Positions 1 through 8,181 of a stretch of 64,000 bases of DNA are shown here, piece by piece. The position numbers and the translations under genes were made by a program. Every line of letters begins with the position of its first letter. Within the stretch, counting starts at the first letter, position 1. A model generated the notes under the pieces. The model was not told where the DNA came from. It saw nothing but the letters and a program-made list of their open reading frames with translations, and did no database searches. Origin of the DNA: Nitrospinae bacterium AH_259_B05_G02_I21 (GTDB lineage: Bacteria; JADFOP01); the NCBI GenBank assembly GCA_027717595.1, contig JALLOF010000005.1, positions 30,203 through 94,202 on the forward strand. Direction: 5' to 3'.

Positions 1-145
1 TGCGCTGCGCCCGACACGGCTTGCACCGCTTCGGGGGAAAGAAACCCCGCTCCTGGTAAAAGGCCTGCTCACCCGCCGTGAAAGGAAACGTCTGGCCGCA
101 ATCCTCACACGTTAAAACCTGGTCCTGCTGTTCCTGCGCTTCCAT
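1..145 (-). CDS. Zinc-ribbon protein, partial (cut by window start)
   Basis: This is the N-terminal 48 codons of the same small zinc-ribbon protein that is complete at 5352-5651. The start codon is the complement of 143-145. The visible part contains the first CxxC pair (CEDCG), the TAGEQAFYQERGF segment and the second pair (CKPC) typical of the small bacterial 'probable zinc-ribbon' family. The remainder lies outside the window, so it cannot be told whether this copy is intact. It is transcribed divergently from egtD. Function beyond probable nucleic-acid or protein binding through zinc is unknown. Confidence 0.75.
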   Translation of the reverse strand, partial: MEAQEQQDQVLTCEDCGQTFPFTAGEQAFYQERGFFPPKRCKPCRAQR

Positions 146-417
146 ACTGAAACTACTTCCTCTCTCTGTCGGGGCCTGCCGACCTCCACCGGCTAAGGGA
201 AAGAACCACTACCTAACCTGTTCGCTGGGGAGCCCGGGCGCGGACGGCTCAAGCATGGCCGAAAACCCGGTTCACAGGGGCGGGTTCAATGCGGGAAGGA
301 ACCGTTTGAGACCCTCGGTGGTGTTGAACTCCCTCACTACTGGCACACAAGGGGGGGACTTATTACAAGATACAAGAGCAGGGGGGCCAGCGCAAGGAAA
401 AAACGAGCCCACGGGAG
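1..417. repeat. Direct repeat, left copy (partner at 5507-5924)
   Basis: These 417 bases recur in the same orientation at 5507-5924 with about four substitutions and one extra G in a poly-G run (7 G here, 8 G there). Similarity stops abruptly after the shared ACGGGAG at 411-417. The copy begins at the window edge, so it may extend further left. It contains the 5' part of a minus-strand zinc-ribbon gene and that gene's upstream region. The two copies bracket the egtD-senB cassette. Confidence 0.95.
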
Positions 418-531
418 AAGCCTCCCGGCATCCGCCCGGAGCGCGAACTGCGCCGAGCCGGTAAATTTCTTCTCACGACCTCCATCGGGATGTGGTAGGA
501 TTTTCCCATCCTCCATCGGAAATACGCACCC
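146..531. other. Intergenic region between divergent zinc-ribbon gene and egtD
   Basis: A 386-bp stretch without a convincing gene. Most of it (146-417) belongs to the direct repeat; 418-531 is unique and directly precedes egtD. It must hold the divergent promoters, but I see no clear sigma70-type -35/-10 pair and no riboswitch-like structure. Confidence 0.6.
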
Positions 532-1536
532 ATGCACCGAGAAGTCGATTTATCATTGGCCAGACGCCTGAAAATTGAAGTCACACCCTCAGCCCGCTCC
601 AGGTCTGACTTCGCCACGGACGTCCTCGAGGGTCTGTCCGCTAAGCCCAAACGGCTGTCATGCAAATATTTTTACGATGAACGGGGCTCCGAATTATTCG
701 AGGACATCTGCAACCTGCCCGAATACTACCTGACCCGAACCGAACAAGCGATCCTCGAGCTCTTTGCGCCGGAGATGGCCCGCTATTCCAACGGCAACAT
801 GACCCTCGTCGAGCTCGGAAGCGGGAGCTCCCTAAAGACCCGTCTCCTTATTGAAGCCCTGCTTGCCGCCCAAGGCTCACTCCACTATCTACCCGTTGAT
901 ATCTCCGAATCGATGATGGTGGAGGTGGCCAAGGAGTTGATCGAAGAGTACGCGGACCTTCACATCACGGCATACGTGGCAGAATACAACGAGGGCCTTC
1001 GGAAAATAGCGGAAGAAGGTCTTGGACAAAAAATGGTTCTCTTTCTCGGTTCAAACATCGGTAATTTCGATTTCCATGAAACCGTCGACTTCTTGCGTAA
1101 CGTCCGCCGCCAGCTAAGCAGCGACGATGTCGTGTTGCTCGGGGCCGATATGCAAAAAGACTTGTCCGTGTTAGAGGCCGCGTACAATGATTCGAAGAAC
1201 GTGACGGCGGAATTTAATCTGAATCTGCTTCGCCGAATCAATCGAGACCTGGGGGGGGAGTTCGATCTCAACAGCTTCTCGCACGTTGCTCTGTACAACG
1301 TGCGCGAATGTCGTATCGAGATGTACCTGCGGAGCGAACGTGACCAAGAGGTGCACATTCGAGAATTGGACAAAACCTTCCACTTCAAAGACGGCGAGAC
1401 GATTCACACGGAAAATTCATACAAATACAGTAAAGAGCAGATTGTCGAGCTTTGCTCCCAGTCCGGTTTCGATGTGGCCAGAAGCTGGGAAGATGAGAAG
1501 GGGTACTTTTCGCTCAACCTACTCACGCCGGCCTGA
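532..1536 (+). CDS. egtD: L-histidine N-alpha-methyltransferase EgtD
   Basis: A 334-residue SAM-dependent methyltransferase that makes hercynine (N,N,N-trimethylhistidine) from histidine, the first step of ergothioneine and selenoneine synthesis. Family hallmarks are visible: the N-terminal YDERGSELFE block (about residues 48-57), NLPEYYLTRTE (61-71) and the SAM-binding LVELGSGSSLKT stretch (about 92-103), with overall length close to characterised EgtD (about 320 residues). It is first in a same-strand cassette with a MetE-like gene, an EgtB/SenA gene and a SenB gene. The neighbouring sulfoxide-synthase-type gene uses hercynine, which supports the assignment. Confidence 0.93.
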   Translation: MHREVDLSLARRLKIEVTPSARSRSDFATDVLEGLSAKPKRLSCKYFYDERGSELFEDICNLPEYYLTRTEQAILELFAPEMARYSNGNMTLVELGSGSSLKTRLLIEALLAAQGSLHYLPVDISESMMVEVAKELIEEYADLHITAYVAEYNEGLRKIAEEGLGQKMVLFLGSNIGNFDFHETVDFLRNVRRQLSSDDVVLLGADMQKDLSVLEAAYNDSKNVTAEFNLNLLRRINRDLGGEFDLNSFSHVALYNVRECRIEMYLRSERDQEVHIRELDKTFHFKDGETIHTENSYKYSKEQIVELCSQSGFDVARSWEDEKGYFSLNLLTPA

Positions 1537-1584
1537 GGGCCCCTGATCCGGGGTCGGGTCTGCGAAGGGTCGAGGCGATTCACA

Positions 1585-2715
1585 ATGGTTGGTGAAGACA
1601 GACGCGTCGTTACGGCGCGAAGCGATGTCGTTGGAAGCCTGCTCCGTCCGCCGGAGCTGCTCGAGGCCAGGGAAGCCTTGGGGGAGGGCCGGATAGGCCA
1701 CGCCGCCTTCAAGGCCGTCGAGGACCGGGCGGTTGATGAGGCCGTTGCGCTGCAGGAAGAGGTTGGCCTGGAGGTGGTGACCGACGGCGAGATGCGGCGC
1801 CTCTCGTTTCAGGGCCAAATGATGGAGGCGGTCGAAGGATTCAGCGATTACGATGTGGACGCCTTCCTGTGGGGGGAGTGGTACGGCGCCGAGGGCGTGG
1901 AGCATGTGAGCCTGGAGCGGCCCCCCGGCCTCGCCGTCGTCAGCCCCCTGACCCGGAGGCGCCACCTCTGCACGGAGGAATTCATCTACGTCCAATCACG
2001 GACGGACCGGACGGTCAAAATCACGATTCCCAGCCCAAGCCTCTTTCTGAGTTGGTGGTCGCCGAAGCTGTCCGTCGGGGCCTATCCTACCCGTGAGGGC
2101 TTTCTCGCCGACGTCGTGGATATTTTGCGCAACGAGGTGGCCGAGCTCGTCCGCCTGGGGGCCACCTACATTCAGATCGATGCGCCGTTCTATCCCCTGT
2201 TGCTGAACCCCGCTACGCGGGCCGCGTGTGAGAGCTTGGGGTGGAGCGCCGACGAATGGCTCCACTATGGGATCGAGATGGATAACGCCGTGATGGGCGA
2301 CTTTCCTACCGTCACCTTCGGGTTTCACCTATGCAGGGGAAATCAGGACAGCCGGTGGCTGACAGAGGGTGGATATGACGCGATTGCCAAACCGATCTTC
2401 CACAACATCCGCGCCCAGCGGTTCCTGCTGGAGTACGACGACGACCGCTCGGGCTCCTTCGAGCCCTTGCGAGAGGTTCCCGAGGACAAAACCGTCGTGT
2501 TAGGATTGGTCAGCACGAAGAGGCCACGTCTTGAGCCGCTCGAAGAACTGACGGCCCGCATCGAGCAAGCGAGCCGATTCGTGCCCGCAGAAAGGCTGGC
2601 CATAAGCCCCCAATGCGGCTTTGCAAGCTCGATCGTCGGGAACCGCCTGACGGTCGAGGATGAGAAGCGCAAGCTCCAACGGGTCGTTGAGGCCGCTCGG
2701 GCGGTATGGGGTTGA
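1585..2715 (+). CDS. MetE-like (cobalamin-independent methionine synthase family) methyltransferase
   Basis: A 376-residue protein matching the C-terminal catalytic barrel of MetE without the N-terminal half of full-length MetE. Likely zinc ligands are in the expected order: FHLC (His248, Cys250), Glu283 in LLEYDD and Cys344 in PQCGF; TDGEM (66-70) and QIDAP (197-201) line the substrate pocket in this family. Such 'core' MetE proteins move methyl groups onto thiols, usually homocysteine, but donor and acceptor cannot be read from sequence. Lying 48 bp after egtD and before the senA-like gene, it may regenerate methionine/SAM for EgtD or act on a sulfur/selenium intermediate. Both roles are inferences. 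Confidence 0.8.
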   Translation: MVGEDRRVVTARSDVVGSLLRPPELLEAREALGEGRIGHAAFKAVEDRAVDEAVALQEEVGLEVVTDGEMRRLSFQGQMMEAVEGFSDYDVDAFLWGEWYGAEGVEHVSLERPPGLAVVSPLTRRRHLCTEEFIYVQSRTDRTVKITIPSPSLFLSWWSPKLSVGAYPTREGFLADVVDILRNEVAELVRLGATYIQIDAPFYPLLLNPATRAACESLGWSADEWLHYGIEMDNAVMGDFPTVTFGFHLCRGNQDSRWLTEGGYDAIAKPIFHNIRAQRFLLEYDDDRSGSFEPLREVPEDKTVVLGLVSTKRPRLEPLEELTARIEQASRFVPAERLAISPQCGFASSIVGNRLTVEDEKRKLQRVVEAARAVWG

Positions 2716-2722
2716 AAGCTTT

Positions 2723-4045
2723 ATGGAGAACTGGAGCAACGTTACCAAGGAGCTGGCCGCGTGGGTGCGCGATGCCCACCAGCGGACCATCGAGTTAGTC
2801 TCCGACCTGTCGGACGAGCAAATGATGGGGCCCCACCTCCCGATTACCAACCCGCTGCTCTGGGAAATCGGACACACGGCGTGGTTTAAAGAGAAGTGGG
2901 TGCTGCGCCATGTGTGCAACCAACCTGCGGCCCGCGACGACGCCGACGCGCTTTGGGACTCCATCGCGATCCCCCACGACGTTCGGTGGGACCTCCCGCT
3001 CCCTTCGCGCGAGGCGACCTACGCCTACATAGAGGACGTGCGCGACCGGGTCCTCGACCAGCTCCTCCAGAGCGAGCCCAACGAGGAGATGGTCTATTTC
3101 GTCAAGCAGACCGTCTTCCACGAAGACATGCACACCGAGGCCTTCACCTACATGCGACAGACCCTGGAATACCCCGCTCCACGTTTCTCCACCGACGGAA
3201 ACCCGCCGCAGAGCGAGACCAACGGTCGTCCACTGGCCGGTGACGTCGAGGTCCCCGGCAGGACGTTTCTGCTTGGAGCGACGCGGGATGAACCCTTCGT
3301 GTTCGACAACGAAAAGTGGGCTCACGAGGTTGAGGTGAAACCCTTCGCGATGGCACGGGCACCCGTGACGCAGGCCGAGTTTGCCGCGTTCGTCGACGAC
3401 GACGGGTATGGCCGCCAGGAGCTCTGGTCGAAGGAAGGATGGGCGTGGCGCAAGCAGGAAAACGCTGCGCACCCGGTGTACTGGAGGCGCGAGGCGAACG
3501 GAGCATGGCTGCGTCGGGACTTCGACACCTGGTTGGCCCTGGAACCCCATCGTCCCGTCATCCACGTCAACTGGTTCGAGGCGGAGGCCTATTGCCGGTG
3601 GGCCGGCCGAAGGCTGCCCACCGAAGCGGAATGGGAAATGGCCGCCGCCGCCGCCCCCAACCCAGACGGCGAGGGAACGGCTTCAACCAAGTCCCGCTTC
3701 CCCTGGGGTGACGAGCCCCCGAATCCCCAGCGTGCGAACCTCGACTGGGAGGCCATGGGGTGCATCGACGTGGGGGTCCTGCCCGCGGGCGACAGTGCCT
3801 TTGGCTGCCGACAAATGATCGGCAACGTCTGGGAGTGGACCAGCTCCACCTTTCTTCCCTATCCGGGGTTTGAGATCGACCCGTACAAGGAATATTCCGA
3901 ACCGTGGTTCGGCACGCGGAAGGTCCTTCGGGGGGGGAGCTGGGCCACCCGCTCTCGCATGCTGCGCAACACCTGGCGTAACTACTTCACCCCAGATCGC
4001 CGGGACGTCCTGGCGGGATTCCGCACGTGCGCCCTCGACCCATGA
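2723..4045 (+). CDS. senA: EgtB/SenA-type non-heme iron sulfoxide/selenoxide synthase
   Basis: A 440-residue enzyme with an N-terminal DinB-like helical bundle and a C-terminal formylglycine-generating-enzyme (FGE-sulfatase) domain. The three iron ligands are visible: His51 (GHTAW) and the HxxxHxE motif HEDMHTE with His133 and His137. The FGE part shows RLPTEAEWE, GNVWEW and LRGGSW. EgtB joins hercynine to a cysteine or glutathione donor; its paralogue SenA joins hercynine to a selenosugar. Direct coupling to a SenB gene (4-bp overlap) favours SenA, but sequence alone does not exclude EgtB. I start at ATG 2723; an upstream in-frame ATG at 2660 would overlap the previous gene by 56 bp. Confidence 0.85.
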   Translation: MENWSNVTKELAAWVRDAHQRTIELVSDLSDEQMMGPHLPITNPLLWEIGHTAWFKEKWVLRHVCNQPAARDDADALWDSIAIPHDVRWDLPLPSREATYAYIEDVRDRVLDQLLQSEPNEEMVYFVKQTVFHEDMHTEAFTYMRQTLEYPAPRFSTDGNPPQSETNGRPLAGDVEVPGRTFLLGATRDEPFVFDNEKWAHEVEVKPFAMARAPVTQAEFAAFVDDDGYGRQELWSKEGWAWRKQENAAHPVYWRREANGAWLRRDFDTWLALEPHRPVIHVNWFEAEAYCRWAGRRLPTEAEWEMAAAAAPNPDGEGTASTKSRFPWGDEPPNPQRANLDWEAMGCIDVGVLPAGDSAFGCRQMIGNVWEWTSSTFLPYPGFEIDPYKEYSEPWFGTRKVLRGGSWATRSRMLRNTWRNYFTPDRRDVLAGFRTCALDP

Positions 4046-5013
4046 AGGTCTGTCTGATTACCCCCGCCCCAGCCCGGTCCCGCAAGGGCAATCGCGTCAC
4101 GGCGCTTCGATGGGCCCGGATCCTGCGCGAGCTCGGCCACAGCGTCAACATTGACCAGGAATACCGTCGTCAGCGATGCGATCTGCTCGTCTCACTCCAC
4201 GCCCGTCGCACCCACGCTTCGTTGGTCCGTTTCCGAAAACAGTACCCCGACCGGCCCCTCATTCTGGCCCTCACGGGGACCGACCTGTACGGCGACATCC
4301 ATACCGATCCGTCAGCGCAGCAGTCGCTGGAGCTGGCCTCGCGCCTCATCGTGCTCCAGCCGATGGGTGTGGAGGCCCTGCCGACGAACCTTCGTGAAAA
4401 GACCCGGGTGATCTATCAATCCGTGAGGAAGCCGCCGGGGAATTTCTCGCCGAAAAAGCGTGTCTTTGAAGTATGCGTGCTCGGCCATCTCCGCCCCGTC
4501 AAGGATCCCTTCCGCGCCGCCCTGGCCGCCAGACTGCTTCCACCCACCTCCCACGTTCGGGTCATTCAAATAGGGGCGGCCCTGAGCGATGACATGGAGC
4601 GGCAGGCCCGCGCCGAGGAAGCCTCGAACCCGCGATACCGGTGGCTAGGAGAGCTCCCTCGGTGGAAAGCGCTTCGCATCCTCGCCCGCAGCCGGCTTCT
4701 CGCGCTGACCTCCAAGATGGAGGGGGGGGCCAACGTCGTCTCCGAGGCGCTCGTCTGTTCGGTCCCCATCGTCTCGTCGCGGATCGCGGGATCGATCGGC
4801 CTCTTGGGAGAGGAGTACCCGGGCTATTTCCCGGTCGGCGAAACGCAGACCCTCGCAGCCCTCCTCGCACGAGCCGAGCGAGACGCCGCGTTTTACGAGG
4901 CGCTCAAAGCCTGGTGCGACGGCCTACAACACCTTTTCGAGCCCGCCAGCGAGCGAAAACGCTGGGAGAGCCTTCTTGAAGAGTTCCGTGACGGCGGGAT
5001 GGCTCTTCGATGA
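4042..5013 (+). CDS. senB: Selenosugar synthase SenB (TIGR04348-type glycosyltransferase)
   Basis: A 323-residue GT-B glycosyltransferase. The N-terminus (ITPAPARSRKGNRVTALRWA), LHARR and LALTGTDLYGD match my recollection of the TIGR04348 family, which includes SenB. SenB couples a UDP-sugar to selenophosphate, giving the selenosugar that SenA consumes. A GT4-like nucleotide-sugar motif is visible as EGGANVVSEAL in the C-terminal half. The ATG overlaps the senA stop codon (ATGA), indicating translational coupling. The usual third gene, senC (a SelD-like selenophosphate synthetase), is not adjacent; the next gene is the opposing zinc-ribbon gene. An in-frame ATG 15 bp upstream is possible but less like the family start. 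Confidence 0.82.
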   Translation: MKVCLITPAPARSRKGNRVTALRWARILRELGHSVNIDQEYRRQRCDLLVSLHARRTHASLVRFRKQYPDRPLILALTGTDLYGDIHTDPSAQQSLELASRLIVLQPMGVEALPTNLREKTRVIYQSVRKPPGNFSPKKRVFEVCVLGHLRPVKDPFRAALAARLLPPTSHVRVIQIGAALSDDMERQARAEEASNPRYRWLGELPRWKALRILARSRLLALTSKMEGGANVVSEALVCSVPIVSSRIAGSIGLLGEEYPGYFPVGETQTLAALLARAERDAAFYEALKAWCDGLQHLFEPASERKRWESLLEEFRDGGMALR

Positions 5014-5351
5014 AGCGTGTGATCATGGGCGTCACATGCCCCGTGGCAAACAACACAAAAACCCTGCCCCCCCTTATCCGATAAAGCTCTACATGGAGAC
5101 GACCGATTAACAACGTTGTCCGAGGATGGGTTTCTTTCCCTTCCAGGATTTGATAGGCTTGGGGCTCTTACGGGCGCTTCGGATGTCTCTTCATAGACCT
5201 AAACCATCCCCTGGCCGGCAAGGCGCTCACCTTCGAAGTCGAGTGCTTGGAGATTAGGGGCGACTAACCCGTTGGATGGAGGTCAAACCACTTCCCAGTC
5301 GCCCGCCAGATTGAGGCGCCTCTCAGGATGCGAGAGGCGGTGATCCGTCCC
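5014..5351. other. Intergenic region between convergent senB and zinc-ribbon gene
   Basis: A 338-bp non-coding gap between the ends of two convergent genes. Apart from the hairpin at 5317-5339 I find no gene, repeat or promoter of note. No selD/senC fragment is visible here. Confidence 0.6.
5317..5339 (-). terminator. Hairpin just past the zinc-ribbon gene
   Basis: A perfect 8-bp stem (CGCCTCTC/GAGAGGCG) with a 7-nt loop, 13 bp beyond the minus-strand zinc-ribbon stop codon. There is no U-tract on either side, so intrinsic termination is only a possibility. Confidence 0.4.
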
Positions 5352-5651
5352 TTACTGGGGTTGGGTCCGTTGGGCGTCGAAGCAGGGGCGGCAGTAGACG
5401 GGACGGTCGCCTACGGGCTCGAACGGCACCTGGGTCGCCACACCGCAGGCAGAACAGACCGCGTCGTGAAGCTGACGAGGCTCACGCTGGCCCCCACCGG
5501 ACGTCTTGCGCTGCGCCCGACACGGCTTGCACCGCTTCGGGGGAAAGAAACCCCGCTCCTGGTAAAAGGCCTGCTCACCCGCCGTGAAAGGAAACGTCTG
5601 GCCGCAATCCTCACACGTTAAAACCTGGTCCTGCTGTTCCTGCGCTTCCAT
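5352..5651 (-). CDS. Small zinc-ribbon protein
   Basis: A 99-residue protein with two zinc ribbons. The first is CEDC...CKPC flanking a conserved FPFTAGEQAFYQERGF segment; the second is CSACG...VPFEPVGDRPVYCRPC. This layout matches the widespread 'probable zinc-ribbon domain' small proteins whose biochemical role is not established. Its 5' half (5507-5651) lies inside the direct repeat and has a partner at the window start. It faces senB convergently and follows the PAS gene on the same strand with a 333-bp gap. Confidence 0.85.
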   Translation of the reverse strand: MEAQEQQDQVLTCEDCGQTFPFTAGEQAFYQERGFFPPKRCKPCRAQRKTSGGGQREPRQLHDAVCSACGVATQVPFEPVGDRPVYCRPCFDAQRTQPQ

Positions 5652-5924
5652 ACTGAAACTACTTCCTCTCTCTGTCGGGGCCTGCCGACCTCCACCGGCT
5701 AAGGGAAAGAACCACTACCTAACCTGTTCGCTGGGGAGCCCGGGCGCGGACGGCTCAAGCATGGCCGAAAACCCGGTTCACAGGGGCGGGTTCAATGCGG
5801 GAAGGAACCGTTTTAGACCCTCGGTGGCGTTGAACTCCCTCACTACTGGCGCACAAGGGGGGGGACTTATTACAAGATACAAGAGCAGGAGGGCCAGCGC
5901 AAGGAAAAAACGAGCCCACGGGAG
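5507..5924. repeat. Direct repeat, right copy (partner at 1-417)
   Basis: The right-hand copy of the window-start repeat, same orientation, roughly 98-99% identical by eye. It covers the 5' half of the zinc-ribbon gene and about 270 bp upstream of it. The repeat-to-repeat period is about 5.5 kb and the enclosed DNA is the ergothioneine/selenoneine cassette. Confidence 0.95.
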
Positions 5925-5984
5925 GGCCCATCGCCGTCGTAAAGACGGACGTGTCCGCAATGAGCCCTCCCTATCCGTCACTCA
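5652..5984. other. Non-coding gap upstream of the zinc-ribbon gene
   Basis: A 333-bp gap between two minus-strand genes. 5652-5924 is repeat sequence; 5925-5984 is unique. It contains a run of eight G at about 5857-5864 that differs in length from the left copy. No promoter stands out. Confidence 0.55.
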
Positions 5985-6446
5985 TCATTCGGCAGGCGGA
6001 GGGAGCGGATTTTGCACTTGGGCCTCCAATGCAGCGAGGCGCTCCTTCAGCGCCTTTTGCTCCTCCCAGCGCTTGGTCACATCGCGCAGGATGGCCGAGA
6101 AGCCCGAGGGCTCGCCCTTCTCATCACGCAGGAGCGCAATACTAAATTCAAGGGAAGTGCTGGTCCCGTCTTTTCGAACTCCTGGCACCGCCAGCAGTTC
6201 GTCCCCGTAGCGGGTAACCCCGGTCTCAAGAACGTTGCGATAGCCCTCCCAGTGACTCTCTCGAAGGCGCTCAGGAATTATAATATCCAAGGATTGCCCC
6301 ACGGCCTCCTCGGCTTGATATCCAAATATCGCCTCTGCCCCTCGATTCCAGAGGTGAATAATCCCGTCTCGGTCGGCAACGATGATGGCATCCGGGGTTT
6401 GTTCCACAATCCGTTGGCACAACCGCGCATCTGTTTCCGCCGGCAT
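5985..6446 (-). CDS. Stand-alone PAS domain protein
   Basis: A 153-residue protein made of one PAS sensor domain (about residues 8-125) and a short C-terminal coiled coil (about 128-145). Typical PAS/PAC features are visible: EQTPDAIIVADRDGII, LWNRGAEAIFGY, a GVRKDG turn, and ILRDVTKRWEEQKAL at the end of the PAC segment. No kinase, GGDEF or DNA-binding output domain is attached, so it probably signals by protein-protein contact. Ligand unknown. Minus-strand, downstream of the MOSC relic and the oxidoreductase gene. Confidence 0.85.
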   Translation of the reverse strand: MPAETDARLCQRIVEQTPDAIIVADRDGIIHLWNRGAEAIFGYQAEEAVGQSLDIIIPERLRESHWEGYRNVLETGVTRYGDELLAVPGVRKDGTSTSLEFSIALLRDEKGEPSGFSAILRDVTKRWEEQKALKERLAALEAQVQNPLPPPAE

Positions 6447-6554
6447 TGGCAGCCTCCTCCTCGCGCTAATGGCACCTTGGCTTCAAGTAATACAACACCT
6501 TCGAGCCCTGCCCGACCGTAGCTCGTCCAGTCATTGGCCTAGTCCCCGTGCACC

Positions 6555-6665
6555 TCAAACCTGCATCACCAAGGAAGGCGCTTCGTCAGCCGCCGTGGTG
6601 ATGGTCTTGTCCTTATACGGTACTTCCTTGGGCAGAGAAACATTCACCGAGAGCAATTTCATCAT
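6555..6665 (-). pseudogene. Truncated MOSC-domain gene (5' remnant)
   Basis: A 36-codon reading frame with a strong ribosome-binding site (GGAGGGGG six bases before ATGATG). It begins MMKLLSVNVSLPKEV and continues with YKDKTITT. This closely resembles the start of YiiM-type MOSC proteins, which carry a KLLSVNVG...PxEV...GKTVTTG segment. The similarity fades after about 25 residues and a TGA follows, so only the N-terminal edge of a molybdenum-cofactor-handling MOSC gene remains. It may still be translated as a short peptide. The rest of the 6447-6737 gap shows nothing else. Confidence 0.6.
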
Positions 6666-6737
6666 GTTATCCCCCTCCAATGTTTCACATGGATAATCCC
6701 CCCTGGGACTGGAGGGCCTGGTCCATCCGTAACCCGC

Positions 6738-8123
6738 TCAGGCGTCCATGGCCATAAATAGATTGTTCAGCGATTCCGCCAAAGTCGGATGCGCGAAGAC
6801 ACCATCGCGAATTCGGGTATAGGGGATCCGTCCCATCATCGCGGTCTGCAGGACGCTCATCACCTCACCTCCCTCGATGCCTAACACCGCACATCCTAAG
6901 ATTTGATCCGTCTCGGCGTCAACGACCGCCTTCATGACCCCGCGGGCCTCGTCCATCTCCAGGGCCCGGGCGACGTGGGCCATAGGGAGCTTAGCCACGC
7001 GGATTTGATGGCCTCGCTCCCGGGCTTCGGTCTCACTCAGTCCCACCCGGCCCAATTGGGGATCGATAAACACCGTGTAGGGGACGAGCCGACCATTCAC
7101 GGTCGCACCGCCTCCCTCCAGCAGGTTTGTCCGGACAATCCGAAAGTCATCGTACGAGATGTGCGTGAACGCCGGGCCTCCCTTAACGTCGCCCAGGGCG
7201 TAGACGCCGGGTGCCGTCGTCTCGAGCCGCTCGTTCGCCTGTATGAACCCGCGTTGATCAGTCTCAACACCCGCGGCCGCCAGATTGAGCCGATCCGTGT
7301 TCGGCGCCCGACCCGCCGCCACCAGAAGATGCGACCCGGCAAGCGCCCTCTCCCCATCGGGAGTTCTAACCGTCATCCTAATGCCCCCATCGCCACCCTC
7401 TTCGACGTACAACGCTTCGCTCTCGAGCAGCACCTGCACGCCGTCTTCGCGCAAGATGCCAGCGACTTCCGCCGCGACGTCGGAGTCCTCGCGGGTCAAC
7501 AGCTGGTCGCCCCGCTGCACGATGGTCACCTGGGCGCCGAAGCGGCGAAACATCTGGCCGAACTCCAACCCGATGTACCCACCCCCCAACACCAGCAGGT
7601 GGGCCGGGACGATATCGAGCTCCATGATGGACGTCGAGTCCAAGGTCGGGACGCTATCCAAACCGGGCACGGGCGGGAAGATCGCTCGCGTCCCGGTGTT
7701 GATGAAAATCGTCTCGGCCGCAAGACCGCAGGTCTCGCCGTCATTGAGACGCACCTGGACGGACTTAGGGTCAGTAAAATGCGCCTCGCCGAAGAGCAAG
7801 TCCACGCCATCGGTTTTTTCGATCCGCCGTTGGCCGCCCTTCCGAAAGCTCTCCACGATGGCCCGCTTGCGCTGTCGGACCTTGGCCATATCGACCGTCA
7901 CCTCTCCGGTGTGAACCCCATAGTCAGCGGCCCGGCGCGCCAGATAGGCCACCCGAGCGCTCGCCACCATGGTCTTGGTCGGCGTGCATCCCTCGTTCAC
8001 GCACGTCCCCCCGACGTGTTTTTTCTCAATCAGCGCCGTCTTCCATCCCGCTTTGGCCAGGGTTGTCGAGAGTGGTGCAGCCGCCTGGCCCGCACCAATA
8101 ATAATGGCATCGTATTGCATCAT
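6738..8123 (-). CDS. Mercuric-reductase-like FAD-dependent disulfide oxidoreductase
   Basis: A roughly 461-residue flavoprotein of the pyridine nucleotide-disulfide oxidoreductase class I. The FAD-binding [11 protein letters not shown] motif is at the N-terminus, the redox-active pair is in [13 protein letters not shown], the NAD(P)H-binding [11 protein letters not shown] is mid-protein, and YALGDVKGG marks the second FAD contact. It lacks the N-terminal HMA domain and C-terminal vicinal cysteines of true MerA, and no mer genes are nearby, so mercury reduction is doubtful; the substrate is unknown. I start at the ATG at 8123, preceded by GAGG at good spacing; an ATG at 8135 is the alternative. 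Confidence 0.85.
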   Translation of the reverse strand: MMQYDAIIIGAGQAAAPLSTTLAKAGWKTALIEKKHVGGTCVNEGCTPTKTMVASARVAYLARRAADYGVHTGEVTVDMAKVRQRKRAIVESFRKGGQRRIEKTDGVDLLFGEAHFTDPKSVQVRLNDGETCGLAAETIFINTGTRAIFPPVPGLDSVPTLDSTSIMELDIVPAHLLVLGGGYIGLEFGQMFRRFGAQVTIVQRGDQLLTREDSDVAAEVAGILREDGVQVLLESEALYVEEGGDGGIRMTVRTPDGERALAGSHLLVAAGRAPNTDRLNLAAAGVETDQRGFIQANERLETTAPGVYALGDVKGGPAFTHISYDDFRIVRTNLLEGGGATVNGRLVPYTVFIDPQLGRVGLSETEARERGHQIRVAKLPMAHVARALEMDEARGVMKAVVDAETDQILGCAVLGIEGGEVMSVLQTAMMGRIPYTRIRDGVFAHPTLAESLNNLFMAMDA

Positions 8124-8181
8124 TGTTTTCCTCATCTTCCTCTTTTTCCCCTTTGGTTTTGGCGACAGAAACTATTCCGTA

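Noticed and set aside
78-464. Plus-strand frame in the repeat, similar at 5584-6210
   Set aside because: It is antisense to the zinc-ribbon gene and its leader. The two copies diverge in frame after the poly-G length change, which a real gene would not tolerate.
5030-5351. A hidden senC/selD fragment after senB
   Set aside because: No frame with the SelD glycine-rich ATP motif or its catalytic Cys/Sec region is present in the gap.
6738-8123. Mercuric reductase with a mer operon
   Set aside because: The redox motif fits MerA-like proteins, but the C-terminal cysteine pair and any merR, merT or merP gene are missing, so I only call a disulfide oxidoreductase family member.
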